Assembly: GCF_030272615.1 (NCBI RefSeq)
Contig: NC_081415.1
Span: 623,161,740-623,225,739, forward strand
From: Cryptomeria japonica
Lineage: Eukaryota > Streptophyta > Pinopsida > Cupressales > Cupressaceae
DNA: 64,000 nucleotides
Direction of reading: 5' to 3'
The translations under genes were made by a program, and so were the position numbers. Below, piece after piece: positions 46,749 through 56,479 of the stretch (the first letter of the stretch is position 1; the number at the start of each line of letters is the position of its first letter). A model generated the notes under the pieces. That model had not been told where the DNA came from, did no database searches, and saw nothing but the letters and a program-made list of their open reading frames with translations.

Positions 46749-47185
46749 AGAAGAACTGTATGATTGATAGAGAGAAGAACTGTAGCTAGTTACTGGATAA
46801 ACACATGGAGACACACTTGAAAGAGAGTACATGGAAAATGTAAACTGGGATTCCTATATGTGTGTGTACATTACTCTGAATCATCACAATCATAGGGTAT
46901 TGATATTTGTATTGCCATCAATGATAAAGGGGGAGATTGTTGGCATTTCATGTAGTTTGCATTAATGTAGTATAAGTGTTGTCATTGATGTCAAAAAGAA
47001 CTGTATGATTGATAGAGAGAAAAACTATAGCCAGTTACCACTTGAAGACATGGAGACACAATTGAAGGAGAGTACATGGAAAATGTAAAACCAAGATTCC
47101 TATACCTATGTATGTGCATTACTCTCAATCATCACAATCAAAGGGTATTGATATTTGTATTGCCATCAATGCTAAAGGGGGAGAT
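46749..47185 (+). repeat. Tandem duplication of the Copia 2 PPT-LTR junction
   Basis: Two units with period about 245-248 bp share AACTGTATGATTGATAGAG, ACATGGAGACACA, GAGAGTACATGGAAAATGTA, GGGTATTGATATTTGTATTG and AAAGGGGGAGAT. The first unit also includes the first 56 bases of the LTR (46938-46993). The second runs into the true 3' LTR at 47,186. The PPT next to the LTR is AAAGGGGGAGAT at 47174-47185. Confidence 0.9.
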
Positions 47186-48606
47186 TGTTGGCATTTCATT
47201 TAGATTGCATTAATGTAGTATAAGTGTTGCCATTGATGTCAATTGTAACCGGTAACGGAGTTGTATTGCAACCAATAGTGATGCAGTAATGCAACTGGTA
47301 GTTGAGCAGTGAAGGAAACCGGTATTACTATTGTAGTAGTAAGATCAACTGGTAACCCTTACCTATTGATTTGCCAAACCATAATCGATGGAGCTTGGTA
47401 AATCAATTGTGTTGATCTATGATCGAATGATGATCCAAGATGATTATGCCATGTATGCATGATGCACGTGATGAGTTTCAAAGTGGTTTTGGCACATAGA
47501 TATAATTGTTTTATCTTAGGAATGAGCGAGTACATTGCATGAAGTGGAAACCGCGTGATGAGTTATAGGATTCTATGAGCAGTGATCATGGAGTGGTCAA
47601 AGTTGTCTAGGATAATGTGTAGATGATTGCTATGTAATCCAATGATCATGTTTGAACTAATTTGTTTGTAATCTCTATGAGATCTTAGGTTTTGTGATGT
47701 GTTACCCACCTATTGTTTTTCTTATAAGGTCAATGAGTTGTTTTGTATTGGTGTTGGCAATTTTGGTTAATTATTAGTGAGATTGATTGCCGAACTAGAA
47801 GGAGAATCTGCAGAATGTTTGAAGGTAGATAGGAGCATGAATAGGATCTGATCAAGCAGAGTAGTGCTATTACCATATTAGCATAAAGCGTATTGTTCTC
47901 TAGCAATTACAATAGTTAAATCCCTTAATCAGGTAAGCTTTAAAAGGATTGGTGTTTTTCTAAAGATCCTCTAACTAAGTGATCCATTAGCTTGGATTTG
48001 AAATCCTCTATCGAGATTACTCCTAATAGGGTATTGCCTTTAATAGGGTATTGTAGTCAATCACTTAACCAGTTGGTCCTTAACCGGATCTGTTCTTAAC
48101 AGGACATTCATTTTAAAGTTTCTAACAAGGCTTGGCTCCTAACAGGGCGAACTTCAGAAGAGTTCAGAATACTTGTGGGTATTCATCCCCACCGTGGTTT
48201 TTCCCATTTGGGTTTCCATGTCAAAAATCATTGTGTCAAGTGGTGAATGGTTTTCGTGTATGTTTTGATATGGTTAATTTGTTTAACTGTTAAAGCCACT
48301 TAGACATGTTAAGATGACTAGAAGTGATCTGAAATGAGGTATTACTTATGTTAAGTAGTGTGGTTGAAGATTTGATTGAAAGGTATATGAGTTTCATATC
48401 CGTTACACTGTTATTTTGGTATTTCACTCAACCGGTAAACTTGATAGTCCAGTTGTAGTTTATTGTTCAATGTTTAAACCAGTTAGTTTAGTGATTGATT
48501 TATGAGTTGGGATTAAGTTTGGTGAAAGTTTATCTTATTTTCTATCTACTCATTCACCCCCACTCTGAGTAGTTATTAGGATTATTATTGAATCATCATA
48601 TCATCA
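47186..48606 (+). repeat. 3' LTR of Copia 2
   Basis: It starts TGTTGGCATTTCATTTAG right after the PPT and ends CATATCATCA. It contains the block of about 240 bp that the 5' LTR lacks. Confidence 0.93.
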
Positions 48607-48764
48607 TAAGCACCATACATCGATTCACCATGAATCTTTGTTGCAATCCATGCCTCGTCGACTCCATCATCTTTAGAGTCTTCGTTTGCATCATCCTCCC
48701 CTTAGGAAATCCTAGGGCATACACTCCCACCTCTACCGCTTCCACTCATTTCAAAATTAAAAAA

Positions 48765-48945
48765 TCTTATGATTTGAACGAGGGGTGTCGGCTCTATAAG
48801 CAAGAAGCTCCACCATTTCTCCAAGGTTCTCCCCATGGTAAAGCAAGCTCCATTTTTAACATAGTAGAGAAAAACCTGTGGGGTTTGAACCTAGGTTGTA
48901 GATACTATAGGCAAGAAGCCCCACCATTTCACCAAAGGGTCATCC
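48765..48945 (-). repeat. Two tandem tRNA-like (A-box/B-box) units
   Basis: On the minus strand, TGGTGAAATGG (48934-48924, A-box-like) is followed 32 bases later by GGTTCAAACCC (48891-48881, B box). A second unit has TGGAGAAATGG (48823-48813) and GTTCAAATC (48779-48771). The units share TGGTGG(G/A)GCTTCTTGC. The period is about 111 bp. No cloverleaf is evident, so these are SINE heads or tRNA-derived repeats and not tRNAs. Confidence 0.55.
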
Positions 48946-48949
48946 CCCA

Positions 48950-49800
48950 TTAGTTGATCATTGTTTCCAAGTATTTAAAGGATTATTTGGTCAAGCATAG
49001 TGAATTATATTATTATGGTGTTCTCTCTTTTGAGGAATAATAATATACTTGCCCTCAATCTTTTGTGTATTTTTTCTCTCGAAAGGGTTTCTCGACATAA
49101 ATTTCCAGTGTCTCTTTTGGTATGGATTTAATATTTATGTTGAATGGTGCAACTACATATTCATTTCATATTTAGTAATCATTTTTAGATTTGTAATTAC
49201 ATAAGAAAGTTAATATTTCAAGCTTTCTTCACCTTGTTTCTCATAAATTGCAAGAAATGAATCATAAACCCTTTAGTGTTTAACTTTTGAATTAGGAATG
49301 CACTTGAAATTAGTTTATGATTCCAATTATAAGCCATGGAGATTTGAAATATTAGTTTGAATGCATAGGCTGGGATTTCATTTTCTATTTATCAATATGA
49401 TACTCACAATTTTAGTGCATTATATTTAACTCATGTTAAGGTATAATAGCTACCAACATAAGGTTAATCACTAAAACACTAGTGTTATATCTTGAATGGA
49501 CCAGAAAATAGTTATGAAAACTTTTTGGCCCCCAATAATTGTGAGCAAATCCATATACCCTTGAGGAAGTGAGAATAACCACTTAATAAAATAATTTTTC
49601 AATGTGAATAAAATTATATTTGGTAAGAATTCATCCTCTTGAAGATATTTTACACATGTATCTACTTACATGATCTAAAATAATTGTGAGGGTCAACTTT
49701 TCAAAAATACATTAAAAGAGAAGGTGTTAAAATAACTATGAGGAATGAAAACATAATGATGTCAAGTATAGTGATATATCACAAATTAACTAGTACCATG
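48950..49800. other. AT-rich stretch without genes
   Basis: Nothing supported on either strand. Confidence 0.4.
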
Positions 49801-50470
49801 TACATTTGTCTCTATAGATCTAATATATTTTCTACTTGATCTATTTTTTTGAGAGAATGCATCTAGATTAGTAGATGGTATGGTGAGTAACAAGGTTTGA
49901 TAACCATTATGAGTGTGAGCGTGTGATTATAAGTATGGGAGGTAAGAGGGGTGGATGGAGTAATTGATTGGGATAATGAAATTGAATAAATAAGACAATT
50001 GAGGGTATTTAGAGTGTAGGACATAGTGTTTCCAATGAAAGTAGCTTGGTTAAGTGATATAACATGTCTAGTAGTGTCGAATAAAACATACATAGAGGTG
50101 TTCTAGAATGAAGGGGTGTAGCTAGATGGAAAATCATAAAGTGAAGGAAAGTTGAAAATGGATAATTGATAAATTATGGAATGAGTAGTGATGGTTGAAG
50201 TAAATGGTAGATGATGCAATTATGTTAAAACTAGGGATGAAATTAGATGCACTAGTTGTTATACAAAAAAATGGATAAGCATAAAAAATTAAAGTCTCTA
50301 ACCTATATGCCTTGTTAGAAAACACATCGTGAAACATAATTGTTAGTTGTCTAGGATGGTCTACATTAGCAAAAATAGCTATTTCATTTTTAAAATATTG
50401 GTTGTTCACTTGAAAAACATGATCATACTACTGATTTACTCATTATGGGCATATAAAACTGGTTCAATTT
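49800..50470 (-). repeat. Copy B of the uncharacterised dispersed repeat
   Basis: Plus-strand blocks shared with copies D and E: TTTCTACTTGATCTAT, GGGAGGTAAGAGGGGTGGATG, AAGTGATATAACA, TGTTAGAAAACACATCGTGAAACATA and GCAAAAATAGCTA. The minus strand reads FKNEIAIFANVDHPRQLTIM and then FHDVFSN. A further frame at 50093-49863 (SLSQSITPSTPLTSHTYNHT) matches copy D (SLVQFITSPTPLTSHNYTHT). Confidence 0.7.
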
Positions 50471-50474
50471 TTAC

Positions 50475-51850
50475 TAGTTTTTGGCATGTTAGAGTTTAGT
50501 CAAATACTCCAAATTGAAATATTAAGATCTTAACTAGCTCAGGTCTTGAACGTAATATAACAAGGTAAACATTAATAGAACAATTTCTTAAAATTATCAA
50601 ATTTAAAAGTCAAGTTCACTAATATAATAGCCAAAGGTGGATAGGATGAGTAAAAAAGAGAGTGCAACAAGCCTCATTAACCATAATAGAAAAAACATAC
50701 AAAATTTAAAGAAATTGAGCAAATATTAATATGTATTTTTGGATTTTAGGCACATCAAAACTATAGAAGTGGAGATATAAAGAACCCTAATAAGAATATG
50801 AAATCTTGAAGCAAACTAGGTCATGTAAAATTGGATGGTTTCACAAAAAAATAGAAAAATATAGGTTTTCACTAGGTTGATATTATCAACTTCATATACA
50901 TAAGCAGAAATAAACGTAGATTAGTTAATAATAATTAAGATAATTAAATTTATAACCATGAAATTAAGAAAGTAAATACTAAATAGAGTGTTACATAATT
51001 ATGAGCAAAGAGTGTGTGCTAGTAATCAAGATTGTAAAATAGTATTATTGTATGCTAAAAATATGGTTTCTCTCTATCACAAGAATATCTTAGATTTTGT
51101 GTTGACCCTCTATCTTGTTATCATGAACTCCTTGTAGCAATACATTCGACCTTCCATTATTAGAAAAATTGAAAGAAAAAGAAAACAAAGAAAAAAAAAA
51201 TAGGAAAAAGATTTGCTCTCTTGTCTTCCTAAATAATCTTGATTTGTTTTTGTTGTTTCTAAAATTTTGAAGGTTAATATCATTTAGAGATATGTAAGAG
51301 TTCTCTTTTTATTTTAAAAAATATGCTCTTTACTTTTTTTAATATCATAATTTAAATACAAGCTATCAATGATCTTCTTAATCTCTAAAATAAAAATATG
51401 CTTTAAAAATGTTAATTCTATGTATATAATTATTTGTCTTTAAATATCAAGAAATAACACTAAATTAAAAAAAATAAAATATCTAACTATTGAAAATGAG
51501 AATTAAGACCAACCAAACAAATTTACATTTAGTATACCCAAATTAAAAGGGTACTGTAGCTAATTTGAGTCTAAAAAAGACACATTTCGACATAACACGA
51601 TGTGAGTAAAAAATTACAGATCTAGAACTAGCTAACTGTGTGAAGATTAGTCAGCCGTTTTGAAGTCAGATTAGCCGTGTCCTCCTTGAACAAAGCAAAA
51701 TAACATTGAACCCAATTATTGTACGAACAAGACGTAGGAAAACACTTTTAAAGCCGACAGAAGATTAAAACAATGTTTTCGCCATTTTTCATTTGAAATT
51801 GCACGATTAGCAGAGACAACGTTTTGAAAATAAGACCGGTGGGTTTGTAT
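50475..51850. other. AT-rich upstream flank of the RING gene
   Basis: No gene seen. The promoter of the RING gene must lie at its right end; ACAAATATACG near 51,870 is a weak TATA-like candidate about 100 bp before the ATG. Confidence 0.4.
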
Positions 51851-51968
51851 CATTGTCCAAAACAGCCTACAAATATACGCTTTGTGGCAAAAGCCAGAGT
51901 ATCTCACGCTCTATCTTACATTTCTGTGTATTCTCGAAGTGCCCTAATTCCTCATATATTCCTCCGCC

Positions 51969-52463
51969 ATGGGATTTCCAGTGGGCTTCCGTAACATCGC
52001 TATACCCAGAGTGCTGCTATACACAGCATCAGCCATGGCCTATATAAACAACTTCATATCCTGCTTTCTTTCACTCCTCAGACTAAGAAGACCGCCACAA
52101 GATGAGAGCTATCTGTGGTCAGAATCTCAAGAAAATCTCTCTCCCACATTAGGGCAGATGATAAAGAAGAGGTTGCCTGTCATTACATTCCGAAATATTG
52201 TTGCAGAGAAGGTGATGAGTGAGATCGAGGAGGATTTTGTGTGCGCAGTCTGCTTGATCTCTTTCAAAGAAGATGACGAAATCCGAGAGCTGTGCAATTG
52301 CAGTCACATATTTCATAGAATTTGTTTGGACAAATGGATTGATAAGCATGAGGATACCTGCCCTTTGTGCAGATGTCCTCTACTTCCACCTCCTGAAAGT
52401 GGTGATGGAGAGACGGACTGTTTTGAAAGCTATGGCACGGGACCAACCCTTCAAATTTCTTAA
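51969..52463 (+). CDS. RING-H2 finger E3 ubiquitin ligase (BRH1/RHA2-like), intact
   Basis: A single-exon ORF of 164 residues. The start MGFPVGF is typical of brassinosteroid-responsive RING-H2 (BRH1)-like plant proteins. Residues about 9-37 are hydrophobic (IPRVLLYTASAMAYI, FISCFLSLL) and may anchor it in a membrane. The RING-H2 ligands are C92, C95, C111, H113, H116, C119, C131 and C134 (CAVC, CSHIFHRICLDKW, CPLC), with spacing 2-15-1-2-2-11-2. Such proteins recruit an E2 and ubiquitinate substrates; relatives act in hormone and stress responses. Its own target is unknown. The start fits GCCATGG, a strong plant context; an in-frame later Met at codon 23 is less likely. Length is as usual for the family. 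It is the only undamaged non-transposon ORF in the window. Its last RING codons and 3' flank recur at 62,190. Confidence 0.92.
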   Translation: MGFPVGFRNIAIPRVLLYTASAMAYINNFISCFLSLLRLRRPPQDESYLWSESQENLSPTLGQMIKKRLPVITFRNIVAEKVMSEIEEDFVCAVCLISFKEDDEIRELCNCSHIFHRICLDKWIDKHEDTCPLCRCPLLPPPESGDGETDCFESYGTGPTLQIS

Positions 52464-53050
52464 AAAATAATTCCTAAGGGTTAGACTGTTTTGTTTTGGG
52501 CATTTTACATGATTTTTCTTTCTTGCCACTTTGTTGATCTGGTGAGTCATACAATTGTATCTCATTGAGATAGTATATGACAAGTTGGATACACAAAATT
52601 TAAAATGTTTCCTGCCAATGTTGGGTAGTAGTTTGACTGTTCTCTTGAAGTTTTCGGTAAATCTTTGTCTCTTAAACTCTCAAACGATAATTTTCACGTA
52701 GAGTTTTAACAGATTCAAATGGTGAAAACATGCAGAGGAGGGTCATTTTTTCAGGTAGGAAAGAAAGCGACTGTGAAGAAAACTGTTTAGGATTTCATTG
52801 TTTCTTGTTTGCATTGAAGCATTGCCGTGTCCAATTGAACCTTTCTTTTTTGAATGCAAGAATCTTGATGTGAACGAAAACCTCGAAGTGGCAGACAAGA
52901 TATGACTAGCAAATCTGTTTTTCCCTGAATACATCGCTTTCGAATAATGGTAGTACGCTACGTTAATTGTAAAATAAGCAAACAGTGTTTTGTCATTTGT
53001 AAGGGACTAAATGCACTTTCATATATAATATGACATGAAAATGAAGCAGA
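52355..53050 (+). repeat. Segmental duplication, copy 1 (RING gene 3' end and downstream)
   Basis: From GCCCTTTGTGCAGATGTCCT at about 52,361 the sequence matches 62,191 onward through ATCTCATTGAGATAGT, TTTCATTGTTTCTTGT, GAATGCAAGAATCTTGATGTGAAC, GTAGTACGCTACGTTAATTGTAAAATAAGCAAAC and AAATGCACTTTCATATATAAT. Copy 1 contains extra blocks (about 52,400-52,520 and 52,580-52,740) that copy 2 lacks. Confidence 0.9.
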
Positions 53051-53099
53051 GATAGTTTTTTCACATATCCACCACTTTGATATAAACGTTTTTCTTTAT

Positions 53100-54712
53100 T
53101 TAAAGTAAGAAATTGTAGGTACTTTGATATTAAAGAAGAAAGAAAGGCTATCATAGGTATGTCTATGAGGATATTGTCTAGCTATAAATCCAAACCATTG
53201 ATGCATGATTTCTACGGAGGGATCTTTGACCATTTTTGAGTCTGATGAAAAATTATGAGTATGAATGAGATGGTTAGATATGATTATTATATTTGAAGAG
53301 TTTTTATAATAATTATTTTTCTTTGGATCACGTGGTTTGTGAATGCGACTAATAAGTTAAGTTTGATTTAATTCTATGGTAATTTTAGGAAAATATCAAC
53401 AACTTTTCTACAAAATTTTAACAATGTGTAATTCGATAATCATTCTTTTATAAAAAAATATTAATTTTCTTAATGAATTTACATAGCACTAAATATTTCT
53501 ATAAAATGTTATGGAAGTGTATTGATTACCACAATGAATATTTTTTTTCATTCTTCAAAGTGGAGATAAATTATTAAATTGGAAAATCATAAAATCAAAT
53601 GTTATCTAAATTGTGGGTTCATTAATATCCACATAGTTGGTTAGCTCAATCTTATTATACATTCTTTTACTTTTTTAATGCGAGAGCAAGTGCTTGACAT
53701 CAACAACTATTGATGGAAACAAGTTGTAACACCCCTCGTGGGGGTCAAGGGGAGTATTAATCAATCCAAAAGAGTAGATGAAGGGATGGTTGCATACCTT
53801 TGCATCTAGTCTATATCTACTTGATCTATTCTATGAGATAGTGCATTTAGGGTAGATGAAAGGTTGATGAGTAATGAGTTTTGAGAACCACAATGAGTGT
53901 GTGGATATAAGTGTGGGAGGTAAGAGGGGTTCTTGAATTAATGGCTTGGACTAATGACAATGAAGTGAAAATATTCTTAATGCAATTTGAAATAAGAAAT
54001 CATAATACTTTGATACTAAAGTAGAAAGTAAGGTTACCCTAGGTATGTCTAAGAGGATGTTGTCTAGCTATAAATCCAAATCAATCATTGATGCATGATT
54101 TTGATGAGAGTTCATTTTTCTCATTTTTGTAAAGAAGCTAACCTTATTGTAGTCATGGTATGGATCTTGACCATGTTTGACCATTTTTGAGTTAGGTGAA
54201 AAATTTTGAGTAGAATGGGAAGGGTTAGATATGATTATCATATTTGAAAGGGCTTTACAATAATTATTTCTCTTTTGATCATGTGGTTTGGTGAATGTGA
54301 CTAACAACTCACATTTAATTTTAATTCAACAATAATTTTAGGAAACACTCCTATTTTTTCTATAAAATCCTAGCAGATGCTAACAAAGTGCTTTAATTTT
54401 CATTGATATCATTCTTTATTAAAAAAATATTAATTTTCTATGGAATTTATGCACCCCTAAATATTTATATGAAATGATAAGAAAGTATACTAATTACCAT
54501 AATGAATATTTTTTTTTCTTAGAAGTGAAAATAAATAATTAACCTGGAAAAACTATAAAATCAAATGTTATCTAAAGTGTGTGTCCATCAATATCCACAC
54601 AGTTGGTTAACTTAATCTTCTTTTATGTTCATTTATTTTTTATAATGCTAGAGAAAGGGCTTGAGAGAAATAACCATTGATGGGAACAAGGGATAACACC
54701 TGTTGAATATCT
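53100..54712. repeat. Tandem duplication, unit about 0.9 kb
   Basis: TACTTTGATATTAAAGAAG (53,118) and TACTTTGATACTAAAGTAG (54,008) start two copies. Both include GTCTAGCTATAAATCCAAA, TTGATGCATGATTT, GGTTAGATATGATTAT, AATATTAATTTTCT, AATCAAATGTTATCTAAA and CACA(T/C)AGTTGGTTA. Copy 1 also holds the left part of a dispersed-repeat copy (C, from about 53,725). Copy 2 runs into copy D, interrupted by an insertion at 54,713. Confidence 0.85.
53725..53950 (-). repeat. Copy C (partial) of the uncharacterised dispersed repeat
   Basis: CCCCTCGTGGGGGTCAAGGGGAGTATTAATCAATCC, TTTGCATCTAGTCTAT and GTGGGAGGTAAGAGGGGT match copies D and E. It stops at about 53,950 where the next tandem unit begins. Confidence 0.75.
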
Positions 54713-55655
54713 GGAATACTGAGAGAGGAGGGGTGAATCGATATTCCTTTGAACTTATTAAAAATTCTAATTATCCAATCACATAATATGATTTAAATGC
54801 AGTAAAGGAAATTAAAACAAAACACAACATAAATTTATAGGTGAAAAACCCAACATCAAAAAAAAATCAGAGAGAGTGATCTCTCAAGTATAGTGTAATA
54901 CGTAACCAATTGCATAGTACACAGGGGTGGCTCATTGCCAATGGGGGCTCACTTCCCAAGTACAAAAGACTCGTTGCAGGATAATAGGCTTACAGTTAGA
55001 ATACAAAAATTGAATTTCTATAATTGTATCTGACATATGCATGAAATACAGTTTCGTTGAAGTACACACACAAATTTTATATCCACTGTACAGACACTAC
55101 ATAACAATATTCACATCCACAAAGTTTTTCACATATACAATATGTACACAATAGTTAATGTTTTTCAACAACCATATCTCTAACTTGCAAAACTGATGGT
55201 TATATATATCCGCATCAAATATTCTGATAAGTCAGTTGAACTAGAAAAGGGGTGAGACAGATATAACCACACGCAACAATAAAATATCTTCATAAGATGT
55301 CGAATTCAATCTTGATCCCAAAAACACTTTGTAGAACATGCCTCCAATATATTTGGATAGGACCGAATCCAAACTTGCCTTGTCAATTTCCCCCTCATCA
55401 TATTTGGATGGCACCATATCCAAACTTTCCTTTTCAGTTTTGCCTTCATCATATCCGGATGGGACTAGACCCAAAATGCCTTCCAGCAAACTAGATACCG
55501 GGCCTTAAAACTAAATGAAGTAAGCATACATTGCATAATAAAGGAGCTAAAGAAACATATCAATAACATATACTAAAGCACAAAATGGGAACAAGCCAGA
55601 ACATACATGCCAGATAAAATTATATCAATGAGATGAATGACAATAGGCTAACAAC
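54713..55655. mobile_element. Insertion of about 0.94 kb, possible solo LTR or small LTR element
   Basis: Sequence on either side (GGGATAACACC / ACCTCCTTCATGGG) is continuous in copy E (GGGTAAAACCCCTCATGG), so the segment between is an insertion. It starts TGTTGAATATCTGG and ends near GGCTAACA, in keeping with LTR TG...CA ends. A target duplication cannot be fixed beyond ACC. Confidence 0.5.
55330..55485 (-). repeat. 51-bp tandem repeat, three units (17-residue repeat if translated)
   Basis: On the minus strand three 17-residue units read LGLVPSGYDEGKTEKES, LDMVPSKYDEGEIDKAS and LDSVLSKYIGGMFYKVF. The ORF 55489-55241 has no stop. The repeat lies inside the 54,713-55,655 insertion. Confidence 0.75.
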
Positions 55656-56450
55656 CTCCTTCATGGGCATTAAGGGGAGTATTAATCAATCCAAAATAGT
55701 AGAGGAACTTGGGATGGTAGCATACCTTTGCATCTAATCTATTTCTACTTGATCTATTCTATGAGACAATGCATTCAGGGTAGATGAAGGGATGACGACT
55801 AATGAGATTTTAGAACCACAACAAGGTGTGTGGGTATAATTGTGCGAGGTAAGAGGGGTGGGTGAAGTAATGAATTGGACTAATGACAAGTAAGAGGATC
55901 TATTCTTGAGTGAATCCAATGTATGGGATGTATTGTTGTGCGTTAAAGTGACTTGGATAAGTGATGTAACAATAAGTCTAGTATTGGTGGAGGAAACAAG
56001 CATGAACATGTTCTTGAGTCACGATTTGTAATTAGATGTAAATTCATAAATGAGATGTAAAGGTGGAATGGATAAATAGTAAAGGGTTTTATACTAGTAG
56101 AAATGGTGTTGTGGGGAAGGGTTTTTATGGTGAAAGGTGAGATGTTTGAGGAGAGATCTATGGTAGGTGTAGAGGTAGAAGAATATGCACTAGTCACTAT
56201 AGATGAAGTACGATAACTGTAAACTACCTGGAAAGCCTGTAATTGATATGTTTTGTTAAAAAAACACTATGAAGAATATTTTTTTATCTAATCCTAATAA
56301 TTTATATTAGCCAAAATAGCTAACTCTTTTTCAAAGTATTTGTTGTTCAAATAAGCATCAAGGTCACACTTCTTGTTGTTCTCATTATGAATATCAAAAC
56401 ACATTTATTGTTTTGGTTTAGGCTATGTTAGATTTTAGGAAAATACTTCT
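55656..56450 (-). repeat. Copy D of the uncharacterised dispersed repeat, frame best preserved
   Basis: The minus strand has, from right to left, NENNKKCDLDAYLNN, FEKELAILAN, a decayed part, STSTPTIDLSSNISPFTIKT (ORF 56197-55943) and MLVSSTNTRLIVTSLIQVTL, continuing SLVQFITSPTPLTSHNYTHT (ORF 56009-55734). Copy E shows the same residues with few changes (SSINTRLIVTSLSQVTL). The function is unknown; no RT, transposase or zinc motif was seen. Confidence 0.7.
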
Positions 56451-56479
56451 TTCTAATTTAAATATTGAGATCTTTAGTA

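Larger units (their letters stand above)
36541..48606 (+). mobile_element. Copia 2: near-complete Ty1/Copia retrotransposon carrying a nested element
   Basis: Two LTRs bracket PBS, gag, protease, integrase, RT, RNase H and PPT in the Copia order. The internal region is split by the nested Copia 5 at 42044-46748. The element is flanked by TAGGCACC (36533-36540) and TAAGCACC (48607-48614), 7 of 8 bases alike, which may be the target duplication although 5 bp is usual for Copia. Multiple stops and frameshifts make it nonfunctional. Confidence 0.95.
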
